This document shows positions 1-7,322 of a DNA stretch of 10,000 bases, one piece after another. This stretch comes from Treponema sp. GTDB taxonomy: Bacteria > Spirochaetota > Spirochaetia > Treponematales > Breznakiellaceae. The notes beneath the pieces were generated by a model that was not told the DNA's origin, searched no databases, and saw only the letters and a list, made by a program, of their open reading frames with translations. The position numbers were made by a program, and so were the translations under genes. The stretch is taken from contig JAIWNU010000041.1 of NCBI GenBank assembly GCA_020216655.1, positions 1 through 10,000 on the forward strand, written 5' to 3'. The number at the start of each line of letters is the position of its first letter. Position 1 is the first letter of the stretch.

Positions 1-886
1 TCCATCCATCTAATTCTGCTCTAGGTTCTCCGCGGCGCCCTATAAGGCGATCCTGTTCCGCCTTGTCTGAGAGCCAGGTTTGATACATTCGCGGCCGGCC
101 CTTGGTTTCGGCGGCAAAGCTGCGACCCCAGTTGTCGCTCCCGGTAACAGTCACATCAGAGCTATCCTGACCCTGGTAAAGCACCCGTTTATCCGCCACA
201 TAGGCTTCCATAGTTCCATACCGGTCTAGGTGATCCGGCAGTATGGTGGTGAGAATAGCGACCCGTGGTTTAAGCAGGGCCCGTTCTGCTGCCTGAGTAT
301 TGTTTGTCCCTGCCGACATGAGCTTCCTTCCCCTTAAATCCCCAAGCTGCCAGCTTGAAAGTTCAAGAACCACGTCATCCTCTGGCCGCAGCTGGTCTAA
401 AAAGGTGAGGGGGGACACGGTAATGTTGCCTCCTAGGTAGGCCCGTCCCGGGAGCAGCGGCTTCCCTTGGGAATCAGTGGTGTTTCGCAGTGACGAAAGA
501 GCCCAGTGGAGGGCGCTAGCGGTGCTCGATTTTCCCTTGGATCCTGTTACTGCGCAAAGCCGGGCGGGATTCTCCTGTAAGAAGATGGAAATATCCGTCT
601 CTATCCGCTTGGCCGCAGCCAGAAACGGCGAATCGGGTTTTACAGCGGGGTTTTTAACTACCACATCGGCGGTCTTAAAATCTGACATTTCATGCTTGCC
701 TAATACGAATCTAATGGGGAGATCTCCCAAGGCTTCGATACTGGGACGCAAGACCGTTTCGTCCCGCAGGTCTGTAACGGTAACCTGGGCTCCGTGACTG
801 GCAAGATAGCGGGCAGCTTCAAGCCCGCCGCCATTAAGGCCGAGCCCCATAACAACAACGCGGCTTCCTGAAAATTTAGAACTCAA
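1..886 (-). CDS. murD: UDP-N-acetylmuramoyl-L-alanine--D-glutamate ligase (MurD), 3' end outside window
   Basis: Cytoplasmic Mur ligase that adds D-Glu to UDP-MurNAc-L-Ala using ATP. I translated 295 residues from a TTG start. The N-terminal Rossmann part (VVVMGLGLNGGG, residues 10-21) matches the MurD UDP-binding domain. The ATP loop is TGSKGKSST (114-122). GNI (153-155), the MurD-type ELSSWQL (175-181) and DHLDRYGT (218-225) follow, and Lys233 in YVADK is placed like the carbamoylated lysine of the family. MurD is usually about 450 residues, so roughly the last third lies beyond the left edge. The TTG start is chosen because AAGGAG ends 7 nt upstream and the N-terminus then aligns with MurD; no ATG fits. 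The gene overlaps the stop of the upstream unknown gene by 11 nt, so translation is probably coupled. The P-loop has Ser where Thr is usual (GKSS for GKST). Confidence 0.93.
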   Translation of the reverse strand, partial: MSSKFSGSRVVVMGLGLNGGGLEAARYLASHGAQVTVTDLRDETVLRPSIEALGDLPIRFVLGKHEMSDFKTADVVVKNPAVKPDSPFLAAAKRIETDISIFLQENPARLCAVTGSKGKSSTASALHWALSSLRNTTDSQGKPLLPGRAYLGGNITVSPLTFLDQLRPEDDVVLELSSWQLGDLRGRKLMSAGTNNTQAAERALLKPRVAILTTILPDHLDRYGTMEAYVADKRVLYQGQDSSDVTVTGSDNWGRSFAAETKGRPRMYQTWLSDKAEQDRLIGRRGEPRAELDGW

Positions 887-1823
887 TCCTAAACTCCTTC
901 TGTTCCTGCCGGTTAAGATAGGCTGTAACCGTCAGGTTCGTCCAGAGCTTTTTGAAGTTCCCGTTCACTTTTTGCCGCAATTCTTGAAAAAGGGGAATGT
1001 TTTCAGAGAATGTGCTTGTCTTGAGGGTTTGCTGGATTTTTCCAAGATGAGGTTCCAGAAACTGCAGGGCTCCCTCCAGGTAGGGCAAAAGCTGCCGCCG
1101 CCGATCGGGAGTAGGTCCAAGGATAGTCATGCAGATGGTCTTGTATTTGCAGGTGAAGGGATAATAGGGATAGATCCGCTGCCCTTCGGCTATGAAGAGC
1201 TTGGTAAAAAACTTAGTCAGTTCCGTGTCTATCCAGATACCGCGGACCAAGTATCCTTTGCCTGTTTCCCCGATCCAGGTATTGGATATGGTCTGGTGTA
1301 TTTTAAACGACACAATTTTACCCATTTCGGTGAGTACTGCCTCGAGGGGTATGCAGTCGCTCTCTAAATAAAGCCGGTTTGTTCGATACACGGCGGTAAA
1401 GTCGTTGCTGCCCCGTTCAAGCAGTTCATGTTCGAGCGGGCGGTATTGCAGGTTAATCCTGAGAAGAAAAAGAAAGTACCGTTCGCCGATTTTGTAAATT
1501 CGGTAAAAGCAGGGTTTCTGTATTTCTGCGGGGTCAAAAAAATACGTTAGGTCTGAAAAAAAGTCCGGAACCAGGGGCAGCATGGAGTCTATAAAGTCAT
1601 GCAGTGCATTGGAATAATCGGTCCGGGGGACCGCTTCTCGTACATCATGATGAATGGGGAAGCGGGGTACCACAAAGGGTTCAGGGACTTCCAAAAAGTA
1701 CTCTTCACTTTGGTTAAAATGATGAGTGTACGGTTTTTCCAATGAACGATGGGGCGTCTGCAACTTTTGGTTAATAATACGGTCCGAATACCCGGGCCGT
1801 ATCTCGTTTATTAGCTGTTCCAT
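876..1823 (-). CDS. Conserved-type hypothetical protein upstream of murD
   Basis: A 315-residue protein that I do not recognise. It has no signal peptide and no clear membrane segment, so it is probably cytoplasmic. It is rich in aromatic residues (many Tyr and Phe), for example YRIYKIGERYFLFLLRINL around residues 108-126 and RIYPYYPF around 217-224. The C-terminal third looks mostly helical and charged. No nucleotide-binding loop or metal motif is visible. Its stop codon overlaps the murD TTG start, so the two are one transcript and the protein may relate to the cell envelope, but that is inference from position only. The ATG at 1823 has no Shine-Dalgarno sequence; a strong promoter sits about 15 nt upstream, so the mRNA leader would be only about 8 nt. 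No other in-frame ATG occurs until about residue 81. Coding is supported by length, the murD overlap and the promoter. Confidence 0.8.
   Translation of the reverse strand: MEQLINEIRPGYSDRIINQKLQTPHRSLEKPYTHHFNQSEEYFLEVPEPFVVPRFPIHHDVREAVPRTDYSNALHDFIDSMLPLVPDFFSDLTYFFDPAEIQKPCFYRIYKIGERYFLFLLRINLQYRPLEHELLERGSNDFTAVYRTNRLYLESDCIPLEAVLTEMGKIVSFKIHQTISNTWIGETGKGYLVRGIWIDTELTKFFTKLFIAEGQRIYPYYPFTCKYKTICMTILGPTPDRRRQLLPYLEGALQFLEPHLGKIQQTLKTSTFSENIPLFQELRQKVNGNFKKLWTNLTVTAYLNRQEQKEFRIEF
887..899 (-). promoter_or_regulatory. Ribosome binding site that fixes the murD TTG start
   Basis: On the minus strand AAGGAG occupies 899-894, followed by a 7-nt spacer and then TTG at 886-884. It lies inside the last codons of the upstream gene, consistent with coupled translation. 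Confidence 0.7.
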
Positions 1824-1837
1824 TGTTTGTTCATATA

Positions 1838-1866
1838 ATGATACTACGGGAATGAGGTTATTTCAA
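1838..1866 (-). promoter_or_regulatory. Sigma-70-type promoter for the unknown gene and murD
   Basis: On the minus strand TTGAAA (1866-1861) is followed by a 17-bp spacer and TATCAT (1843-1838). The predicted transcription start is near 1831, only about 8 nt before the ATG at 1823. It diverges from the promoter of the DUF2147 gene. Confidence 0.55.
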
Positions 1867-1878
1867 ACAAATAAAACA

Positions 1879-1907
1879 TTGCAGGCTCTAGTTCTTCATA
1901 GTATAAT
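1879..1907 (+). promoter_or_regulatory. Sigma-70-type promoter for the DUF2147-DUF2804 pair
   Basis: TTGCAG (1879-1884), a 17-bp spacer and a perfect TATAAT (1902-1907). The predicted start is near 1914, giving a leader of about 25 nt that contains the GAGGAGG ribosome binding site (1925-1931), 7 nt before the ATG at 1939. Confidence 0.7.
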
Positions 1908-1938
1908 GACCGCACTTTCATTATGAGGAGGATTTTGA

Positions 1939-2433
1939 ATGAAAAAGGCTCTTTTGTTAGTTTCAGCATTGCTCGTCCTTTCCAGTATGGCCCTCTTTGC
2001 GGCTGATCCTGTGGAAGGTCTCTGGAAAAGCGTGGATGAAGATGGTGTGGCCACTGCGTTCTGGAAAATTTATGAAAAAAACGGAGTACTGTTCGGCGAA
2101 ATAGTTAAGATTGTCGGCAAAAGCGATGATACAATAGCAACTGCAGCAAAACCGAGCTATAAAAACTTCCCTATCCCTGGCGAAGTCAATAAAATGAAGG
2201 TTGTGGGCACCCCCTGGATTTACGGTCTTAAGAAAAAAGCTCCCGGTCAGTGGGAAGGGGGAAATATTATAGATCCTGGCAAGGGAGATATTTATAACTG
2301 CAAGATTACCTTCCGGCCAGCGGACGGTAAAAAGTATAAAACCGACGTACTCGAAATGCGGGGCGAAATAGGCCTTGGTATTGGGCGCAGCCAATTCTGG
2401 CAGCGGGCTACTGAAGCGGAAATTAAGTCCTAA
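1939..2433 (+). CDS. Secreted DUF2147 family protein
   Basis: A 164-residue exported protein of unknown biochemical role. Residues 1-21 or 22 form a classical signal peptide (KK, a hydrophobic core LLLVSALLVLSSMALFA, cleavage near ALFA/AD) with no lipobox Cys, so a periplasmic soluble protein is expected. The mature part shows the DUF2147 pattern: GLWK near residue 27, FWKIYEKNGVLFGEIVKI (41-58), a central WEGGNIIDPGKGDIYNCKI stretch (105-123), MRGEIGLGIGRSQFWQR at the end. The family is usually about 120-150 residues and is thought to form a small beta-barrel; I infer the same here. The start is secure: GAGGAGG lies 7 nt upstream and a strong promoter precedes it. The DUF2804 gene follows after 11 nt. 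Confidence 0.88.
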   Translation: MKKALLLVSALLVLSSMALFAADPVEGLWKSVDEDGVATAFWKIYEKNGVLFGEIVKIVGKSDDTIATAAKPSYKNFPIPGEVNKMKVVGTPWIYGLKKKAPGQWEGGNIIDPGKGDIYNCKITFRPADGKKYKTDVLEMRGEIGLGIGRSQFWQRATEAEIKS

Positions 2434-2444
2434 TATCCCGATTA

Positions 2445-3473
2445 ATGGAAACACAGGAACTGGAAGGCGAACGGCTGCTGTTCAACGAAAAGGGAGTACA
2501 GCCCCTGAGCGGCTGGGCTCCTTTTCCGCTTTGGAAATATTCACGGTCAGCGATTCGAGGCTCCTTTACACGGATAGTAGAAGCTGACCGTTATTTTTTG
2601 TTTTCCGACATGGCGGTTTTAGTGTTTGAAATCGCCAATATAGGCCGCATGATTTATGCGTCGGTTCAAATTTCCAATATGGTACAAGGCGCTACGTTCT
2701 ATGATGCCTATCGGATCAATACCCCCATCGGCATGGTCGATTTGCCTCCATCATCTGTTTCTGGTACGGTAAAAATAAAACAAAGAAACTGCTCCATCGA
2801 TTTTTCGGTCATGGAAAAGGGAAGCCGGCTCATCAAGGTCGATCTGCCAACCTTTTATGGCGGGACTGGTCTTCGCGGCGTGGTCGTGCTCACTCCCCAT
2901 GAAAACAAAGACGTTATTGCAACGGTGCATCCCTGGCGCAAGGACAGGAGGACCTTTCGTTATAACCTGCGTAACCCCGCATATAGGGCAGAAGGGGTTA
3001 TGCAATTCGGCACAGAGGAAATTCTATTTACCAAGGATAACGGCTGGGGAGCTTTGGATTGGAACCGGGGGTTTTATCCCCATGGACAAGTGCATTACCT
3101 TGCGATCGCCAGCGGCTATAACGGCGGGAAACAGATTGGCTGTTGTATCGGATATGGCATGGAAGACAACAGCCGCGGCAGCGAGAATGCCTTTTTTCTC
3201 GATGGCCGGCTCTATAAATTAGGTCAGGTTACCTTTCGGATTAGTCCCCGGGATTGGCTTGCTCCCTGGTATTTTTCGAGCGATGATAAACGGCTTTCTA
3301 TGGAGTTCCAGCCTGTTATTGAACATCGGATCAAACACAGCCTCATTTTCCAGTCCATAAAGGAACGGAGAGTCTTTGGTTATGTGTCAGGTACCTTTGT
3401 GGAAGATACAGGCAAGGGGTATACCTTCCATAACGTGCCGGCCTATACGGAACGTCAAAAACTAAAGCTGTAG
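2445..3473 (+). CDS. DUF2804 family protein
   Basis: A 342-residue protein without a signal peptide. The family signature is visible in the second half: WGALDWNRGFYPHG (201-214), an IGCCIGYGMED stretch (231-241), SENAFFLDGRLYKLGQVTF (246-264) and a C-terminal VFGYVSGTF with an AYTER end. These match the order of conserved blocks in DUF2804, a family of about 330 residues with no established function and probably an all-beta, lipocalin-like fold. The start at 2445 lies 11 nt after the DUF2147 stop and has no Shine-Dalgarno sequence, so translation is probably coupled to the gene before it. The next in-frame ATG is near residue 56, inside the domain, so the annotated start is preferred. The gene ends 12 nt from the convergent dapF-like gene. 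Confidence 0.85.
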   Translation: METQELEGERLLFNEKGVQPLSGWAPFPLWKYSRSAIRGSFTRIVEADRYFLFSDMAVLVFEIANIGRMIYASVQISNMVQGATFYDAYRINTPIGMVDLPPSSVSGTVKIKQRNCSIDFSVMEKGSRLIKVDLPTFYGGTGLRGVVVLTPHENKDVIATVHPWRKDRRTFRYNLRNPAYRAEGVMQFGTEEILFTKDNGWGALDWNRGFYPHGQVHYLAIASGYNGGKQIGCCIGYGMEDNSRGSENAFFLDGRLYKLGQVTFRISPRDWLAPWYFSSDDKRLSMEFQPVIEHRIKHSLIFQSIKERRVFGYVSGTFVEDTGKGYTFHNVPAYTERQKLKL

Positions 3474-3485
3474 ATTTATTCCCCG

Positions 3486-4391
3486 CTATAAATCGAAATT
3501 TCCATCGAACACATATTCTGCTTTACCGACAACCTGAATGCCCAGGTTCCGGTCTGGGTTTACCCAGAAACGCCCCCGGTCGATCAGGGTGCTGGGCCCT
3601 GATGTTTGGCTTGTGGCGGGAGTTGCCGGAAAACTAGCATAGCTCACCGCGCCGCCCCTGCCGCGCCATTCTGCTACTATGGCTCCTTCGAGGCCCGGGA
3701 TGCCCGAGTCTGAAACAAAACCCTGAAAACCCGCAGCCAGAACCGCAGCCACCGCGCTTTCCATGCGGTCTGTCCGTTCTGGTCCCACATAGCGGATTAT
3801 ATCCTTGGTATGCTGCCTCAGCACGAGGGGAATATCATTTGTTTTTTCCATGGCAAGCAGGGCCTGCCGTACCCGTTTGGCCCCTGGGCCGCCCGGGACC
3901 GCACCAGCCACCAGGTAGGATGTCTGCATGCTGATTCGATATGCCCAGGCAGATCTGCCGTCTACAATAAGGGTGAGCGGTTGGACCGCCGGATAGGGAA
4001 GGGTAAGGAGGAAACTACGGGAGTCGATAGCGGTAAGTTCGTAGGTTCTTTCAGCAAACGTGTTTTCGATGACGAGCGTGCCCGCATTACTCCGCCCCGT
4101 ATCCATAGCCAGCCGGGCGATACAGAGAAGCGCATCGGGGCTCAGCGGAAGCTCTCTCCCATCGCTTGCAAAAAGCCGGCCCGTTAAGGTCGGCTTTAAC
4201 CCTGGGGTTTTCTTTTCCGAGGCCATGAAAATACAGCCATCACCTCCGACTCCGCAACGGCGGTCCAGGATAAGCTCCGCAACCTCACTATGAGCAGGCC
4301 TATAATCTGTCCTTTCAGATGCCACATTATCCTGGTCTATCAGAATAAAATCATGGCCTGCCACATGGAGTTTGAGAAAAGGAATGGTCAT
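3486..4391 (-). CDS. Diaminopimelate epimerase (DapF)-like protein lacking both catalytic cysteines
   Basis: A 301-residue homologue of DapF, which interconverts LL- and meso-diaminopimelate with two cysteines. The fold-level match is clear at several points: the N-terminus FLKLHVAGHDFILID (5-19) against the DapF KMHGLGNDF block, RRCGVGGDG (44-52), FASDGRE (74-80), and the C-terminal AEYVFDGNF. An ungapped comparison with the E. coli enzyme places Ser84 at catalytic Cys73 and Ser253 at catalytic Cys217. Substrate-binding Asn11 becomes His13 and Asn64 becomes Ala75; the GNPHC block is also lost (QTSYL). Racemase activity by the known mechanism is therefore unlikely. The start is the ATG at 4391, whose ATGA overlaps the ddl stop; a longer frame reaches 4520 inside ddl, but the homology begins at this Met. 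It is last in the murE-ddl operon. It might be a structural or regulatory paralogue, or an epimerase for another substrate. Confidence 0.8.
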   Translation of the reverse strand: MTIPFLKLHVAGHDFILIDQDNVASERTDYRPAHSEVAELILDRRCGVGGDGCIFMASEKKTPGLKPTLTGRLFASDGRELPLSPDALLCIARLAMDTGRSNAGTLVIENTFAERTYELTAIDSRSFLLTLPYPAVQPLTLIVDGRSAWAYRISMQTSYLVAGAVPGGPGAKRVRQALLAMEKTNDIPLVLRQHTKDIIRYVGPERTDRMESAVAAVLAAGFQGFVSDSGIPGLEGAIVAEWRGRGGAVSYASFPATPATSQTSGPSTLIDRGRFWVNPDRNLGIQVVGKAEYVFDGNFDL

Positions 4392-5536
4392 GGGCGATTT
4401 CCGTTTGTACTTCCGTTTGTATAGGAATAGCTTCTGGAATTTCGCTGGGCATGACGTTCCACGGCAAGCTGTATGAGCTTGTCTAAGAGGTCGGGATAAG
4501 AAAGGCCCGAGGCTTCGCACATTTTCGGAAACATGCTAATGGTGGTAAAGCCCGGCATGGTGTTTACCTCGTTGAGCAGTATTTCCCGCGTATCCTTACG
4601 GACAAAAAAGTCGATACGGGAAAGCCCTGACAATTCCGCTGCCCGGTAGGCTTTTATGGCAATTTCCCTAATAGTTCTGAATTCAGCCTCGGTAAGATCT
4701 GCGGGAATAAGCAGGGCTGCTCCATCAGGATCGATATATTTTGCCTCGTAATCATAAAATTCGTGGGTCGGGATAATTTCACCGGGCGTGTAGGCTTCGG
4801 GCCGTTCGTTGCCGGTCACGGAACATTCCACTTCCCGGGCGGGGATAAAGGGTTCGATAAGGACCTTGTCGTCCCAGAGAAGAGCATCGGCTACGGCTCG
4901 TTCTAAACTCATCCGGTCCGGGGCCTTGGATGCTCCCACGGATGAACCAGCACAGGAGGGCTTAACAAAAAGAGGGTATTGAAAATCCCGTTCTGCCCGT
5001 TCTATGAGCTGTTTCCGTTTTTCCAAAGCAGCCCAATCCTGTTTGCGAACCGAAATAAAGGGCACCACCGGAAGTCCTGCGTGCATCCAGAGTATTTTTG
5101 CAACTTCCTTGTCCATGCCAATGGCGCTTCCCAGTACGCCGGCTCCCACATAGGGCAGGTTTACCATCTCAAAGAGGCCCTGGATAGTCCCGTCTTCGCC
5201 AAAGGTGCCGTGAAGTACCGGAAAAGCCACATCCACCGCCAGGGGCCCTGTGGCAGGAGTCCTCATGGTTTCTTTGGTACCGCCGCCGCAGACCACAGAA
5301 ACCCGGCGCTGTTCATCAACCTGTATCTCCAGGGCTGCAGCACCGGAACGGCACCGATGCAGCTGGTTTTCTTGCTGCAGATACCAATTGCCATACTTAT
5401 CTATACCGATCAGCAGGATATTGTATTTATTTTGGTCCAGATTGCGGACCACCGACGCGGCGGAAATAAGGGACACTTCGTGTTCCCCCGAACGGCCGCC
5501 GTAAAGGACGGCTACTGTTTGTTTCGTTTCTCCCAT
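4388..5536 (-). CDS. ddl: D-alanine--D-alanine ligase
   Basis: Cytoplasmic ATP-grasp enzyme that joins two D-Ala for the peptidoglycan stem peptide. Motifs in order: [10 protein letters not shown] (13-22, with Glu18 at the catalytic position), [12 protein letters not shown] (109-120), PYVGAG followed by the MDK block (to 143), [15 protein letters not shown] (190-204), EVECSV (235-240), FYDYEAKY (260-267), RIDFF (307-311) and [11 protein letters not shown] (321-331), which holds the Mg-binding residues. Tyr267 corresponds to the omega-loop Tyr of DdlB, which favours D-Ala-D-Ala over D-Ala-D-lactate. At 382 residues it is of the longer DdlA-like class and ends in an unusual Ser/Asn/Gly-rich tail of about 15 residues encoded partly by a 12-bp duplication. 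The start has AGAGGA about 6 nt upstream, placed inside the end of murE (2-nt gap). The stop overlaps the dapF-like ATG. Confidence 0.95.
   Translation of the reverse strand: MGETKQTVAVLYGGRSGEHEVSLISAASVVRNLDQNKYNILLIGIDKYGNWYLQQENQLHRCRSGAAALEIQVDEQRRVSVVCGGGTKETMRTPATGPLAVDVAFPVLHGTFGEDGTIQGLFEMVNLPYVGAGVLGSAIGMDKEVAKILWMHAGLPVVPFISVRKQDWAALEKRKQLIERAERDFQYPLFVKPSCAGSSVGASKAPDRMSLERAVADALLWDDKVLIEPFIPAREVECSVTGNERPEAYTPGEIIPTHEFYDYEAKYIDPDGAALLIPADLTEAEFRTIREIAIKAYRAAELSGLSRIDFFVRKDTREILLNEVNTMPGFTTISMFPKMCEASGLSYPDLLDKLIQLAVERHAQRNSRSYSYTNGSTNGNRP
4399..4422. repeat. 12-bp tandem duplication at the 3' end of ddl
   Basis: Two adjacent 12-mers, TTCCGTTTGTAC (4399-4410) and TTCCGTTTGTAT (4411-4422), differ only at the last base. 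On the coding strand they give the repeated Thr-Asn-Gly in the C-terminal tail of Ddl, just before the overlap with the next gene. Confidence 0.8.
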
Positions 5537-5538
5537 AA

Positions 5539-7233
5539 TTATCCTCTGTTTGCATAGCCCATTTCTGCCAGGGCTTTTTCCGCTTCTCCGATTTCGTCAT
5601 AGGGCATGGTATGATCTTTGTAAATAATCGAGTTTTCGTGTCCCTTTCCCAGGAGGAGTACCACATCCCCGGGCCGGGCAAGACGAAAGGCCTTGCGTAT
5701 TGCCTGGGGCCGATCCGGTATAAGAAATAACTCCTGGTCCCGAACCAGTTCAGGACAGCCTGCGGCAATTTCTTCCAGCAGTGCCATGGGGTCTTCGCCC
5801 CGGGGATCCTCGTCGGCCAGGATGACAATATCTGACCAGTCGGCGGCAATGCGGCCCTGCCGGGGACGTTTTTCCCGGTCCCGCTCGCCGCCTGAGCCAA
5901 AAAGACTGATAAGCCGGCCGCCCCGGCCTTCTATCCGCTTTTTAACCGGCGGTAATACGGTTTCGAAGGAACTCGGCGTATGGGCATAGTCTACGATAAC
6001 TTCGAAGGGCTGGCCCTGATCTACGATGGTCATCCGGCCCCGCACGGGCCGCAGCTGGGGTACCAGGGGTATCAGATCTGCAATAGGAATGCCTGTGAGC
6101 CCCGAAACAACCAGCAATGCGGCCATTACATTGGCAGCATTAAAGGTGCCCGGCAGCTTATCCTGTACATGGAGGGTTTCTCCGGTAGCACGGACCCAGA
6201 CATCGTAGTTATTGCCCTGGTCGCTCCCTTCCAAGCTGCGTATGGATAGATCCGCATCTTCTCCATGAATACTATAGCTGTAGGTACGCCGTTCGGTAGC
6301 GTTGGAAAAGTAGTCATAACTGGGATCGTCCGCATTGGCCACCGAAAATGAGGGGATGCGAACCGGCAGCCGAAGGCCCATTTCGTTTAAGGGCCCATTT
6401 CGCAGGGCCTTTTCATGATTTACTTTGTCCAGAACCCGGAACAGGTTTGCCTTGTCGCTGCGGTACTGTTCCCAGGTCCCATGAAATTCTAGATGTTCAT
6501 GGGTAACATTAGTCATGACCCCCACATCAAAAGCCACATCTCCCAGCCGGTTTGTCCGAGGCGAAAGGCCGTGGGAACTGGATTCCACAACAGCATATTC
6601 CATGCCATAGTCCCGCATGGCTGCCAGTGCCCTGTGTATGGTAGGGGCTTCCGGAGTGGTTTGATGTTCCGGATTCCATTCTTCCTTTTCGCCGATGCGA
6701 TATTGAACGGTGGATATAAAGCCTGCTTTTTTACCCGCCAACGTGAGAAGCTGATAGATTAAAAAGACCGTGGTGCTTTTCCCTTCCGTTCCGGTTACGC
6801 CAATGATACCCAATTCTTTGGAAGGTTCATGAAAAAAGATTGCCGAAATGGGCGACATGGCAAAACGGGAATCGGCGGTTTGAATGTAGATGACTTCAGG
6901 TTCATATTTTTCCAGTTCATATTGATGAACGATTACCGCAGCCCCCCGCTCTATGGCCTGCGGTATGTACCGGTGGCCGTCGGTATGGAGCCCCGGCAGG
7001 GCAAAATACAGATTCCCCGGTTTTATATGGCGAGAATCGTATTGTAAATCTGTTACCAGCACCCTTTCAAAGGAGGATGCAAGCGCTTCGGGGAAAAGCG
7101 GAAGCTGGTCAGCTTCTGTATCCAATGGCAAGGTAAAACCCTTATACCGCAAAACTTGGCATTGGGCTCGTTTTATGAGCTCTGGGTTGAAAAACTCTGA
7201 AAATCGTCGGTCCATGGAAACAGATGATACCAT
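5539..7233 (-). CDS. murE: UDP-N-acetylmuramoyl-tripeptide synthetase (MurE)
   Basis: Cytoplasmic Mur ligase that adds the third amino acid to UDP-MurNAc-L-Ala-D-Glu. The N-terminal UDP-binding domain contains DSRHIKPGNLYFALPG (66-81). The ATP loop is GVTGTEGKSTT (145-155). VESSSHGL (216-223), HEHLEFHGT (245-253), Lys261 at the carbamoylated position, VDYAHTP (414-420), FGSGGERDREKRP and GKGHE (529-533) follow. The specificity motif reads DEDPR (474-478) where DAP-adding enzymes have DNPR; the Arg is kept but Asn is Asp, so another diamino acid such as ornithine is possible. At 564 residues it is somewhat long. The ATG at 7233 has no Shine-Dalgarno sequence; a second ATG at 7215 (Met7) lies just after a promoter-like sequence and could be the true start. 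It leads the operon murE-ddl-dapF-like. Confidence 0.94.
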   Translation of the reverse strand: MVSSVSMDRRFSEFFNPELIKRAQCQVLRYKGFTLPLDTEADQLPLFPEALASSFERVLVTDLQYDSRHIKPGNLYFALPGLHTDGHRYIPQAIERGAAVIVHQYELEKYEPEVIYIQTADSRFAMSPISAIFFHEPSKELGIIGVTGTEGKSTTVFLIYQLLTLAGKKAGFISTVQYRIGEKEEWNPEHQTTPEAPTIHRALAAMRDYGMEYAVVESSSHGLSPRTNRLGDVAFDVGVMTNVTHEHLEFHGTWEQYRSDKANLFRVLDKVNHEKALRNGPLNEMGLRLPVRIPSFSVANADDPSYDYFSNATERRTYSYSIHGEDADLSIRSLEGSDQGNNYDVWVRATGETLHVQDKLPGTFNAANVMAALLVVSGLTGIPIADLIPLVPQLRPVRGRMTIVDQGQPFEVIVDYAHTPSSFETVLPPVKKRIEGRGGRLISLFGSGGERDREKRPRQGRIAADWSDIVILADEDPRGEDPMALLEEIAAGCPELVRDQELFLIPDRPQAIRKAFRLARPGDVVLLLGKGHENSIIYKDHTMPYDEIGEAEKALAEMGYANRG

Positions 7234-7253
7234 TGTATACCAAGAACGGTAAA
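7224..7253 (-). promoter_or_regulatory. Candidate promoter for the murE operon
   Basis: Minus strand TTTACC (7253-7248), an 18-bp spacer and TATCAT (7229-7224). If real, transcription starts near 7217, downstream of the ATG at 7233, and MurE would begin at Met7 (7215) on an essentially leaderless mRNA. The -35 match is only fair. Confidence 0.3.
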
Positions 7254-7278
7254 GGGGCCCATCCGGTTCCCGCCTGAA

Positions 7279-7306
7279 TTGGCTCTCTCGACAGTGAAAA
7301 TAAAAC
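7279..7306 (+). promoter_or_regulatory. Candidate promoter for queD
   Basis: TTGGCT (7279-7284), a 16-bp spacer and TAAAAC (7301-7306). The predicted start near 7313 leaves about 10 nt before the ATG at 7323, with no Shine-Dalgarno sequence and no room for a preQ1 riboswitch. Both hexamers match consensus at four of six positions. Confidence 0.3.
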
Positions 7307-7322
7307 GCGGTATCTTCTTGGC

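Noticed and set aside
972..1367. Antisense open frame opposite the unknown gene upstream of murD
   Set aside because: No ribosome binding site or promoter, and the minus-strand gene is supported by its overlap with murD.
1963..2454. Antisense open frame opposite the DUF2147 gene
   Set aside because: The plus-strand gene has a promoter, ribosome binding site, signal peptide and family match; the antisense frame has none.
3473..3494. Inverted repeat GATTTAT / ATAAATC with an 8-nt loop between two convergent genes
   Set aside because: The 7-bp stem is almost all A/T and no clear T-run follows on either strand, so it is too weak to call a terminator.
4392..4520. N-terminal extension of the dapF-like frame to an ATG at 4520
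   Set aside because: It lies wholly within ddl in another frame, and the family homology begins at the ATG at 4391, which forms an ATGA overlap with the ddl stop.
5427..5900. Open frame on the same strand across the murE-ddl junction
   Set aside because: Overlaps strongly matched MurE and Ddl sequence in a different frame; its translation has no recognisable features.
7234..7322. preQ1 riboswitch ahead of queD
   Set aside because: The 89-bp gap shows no preQ1 aptamer-like sequence and the predicted leader is only about 10 nt.
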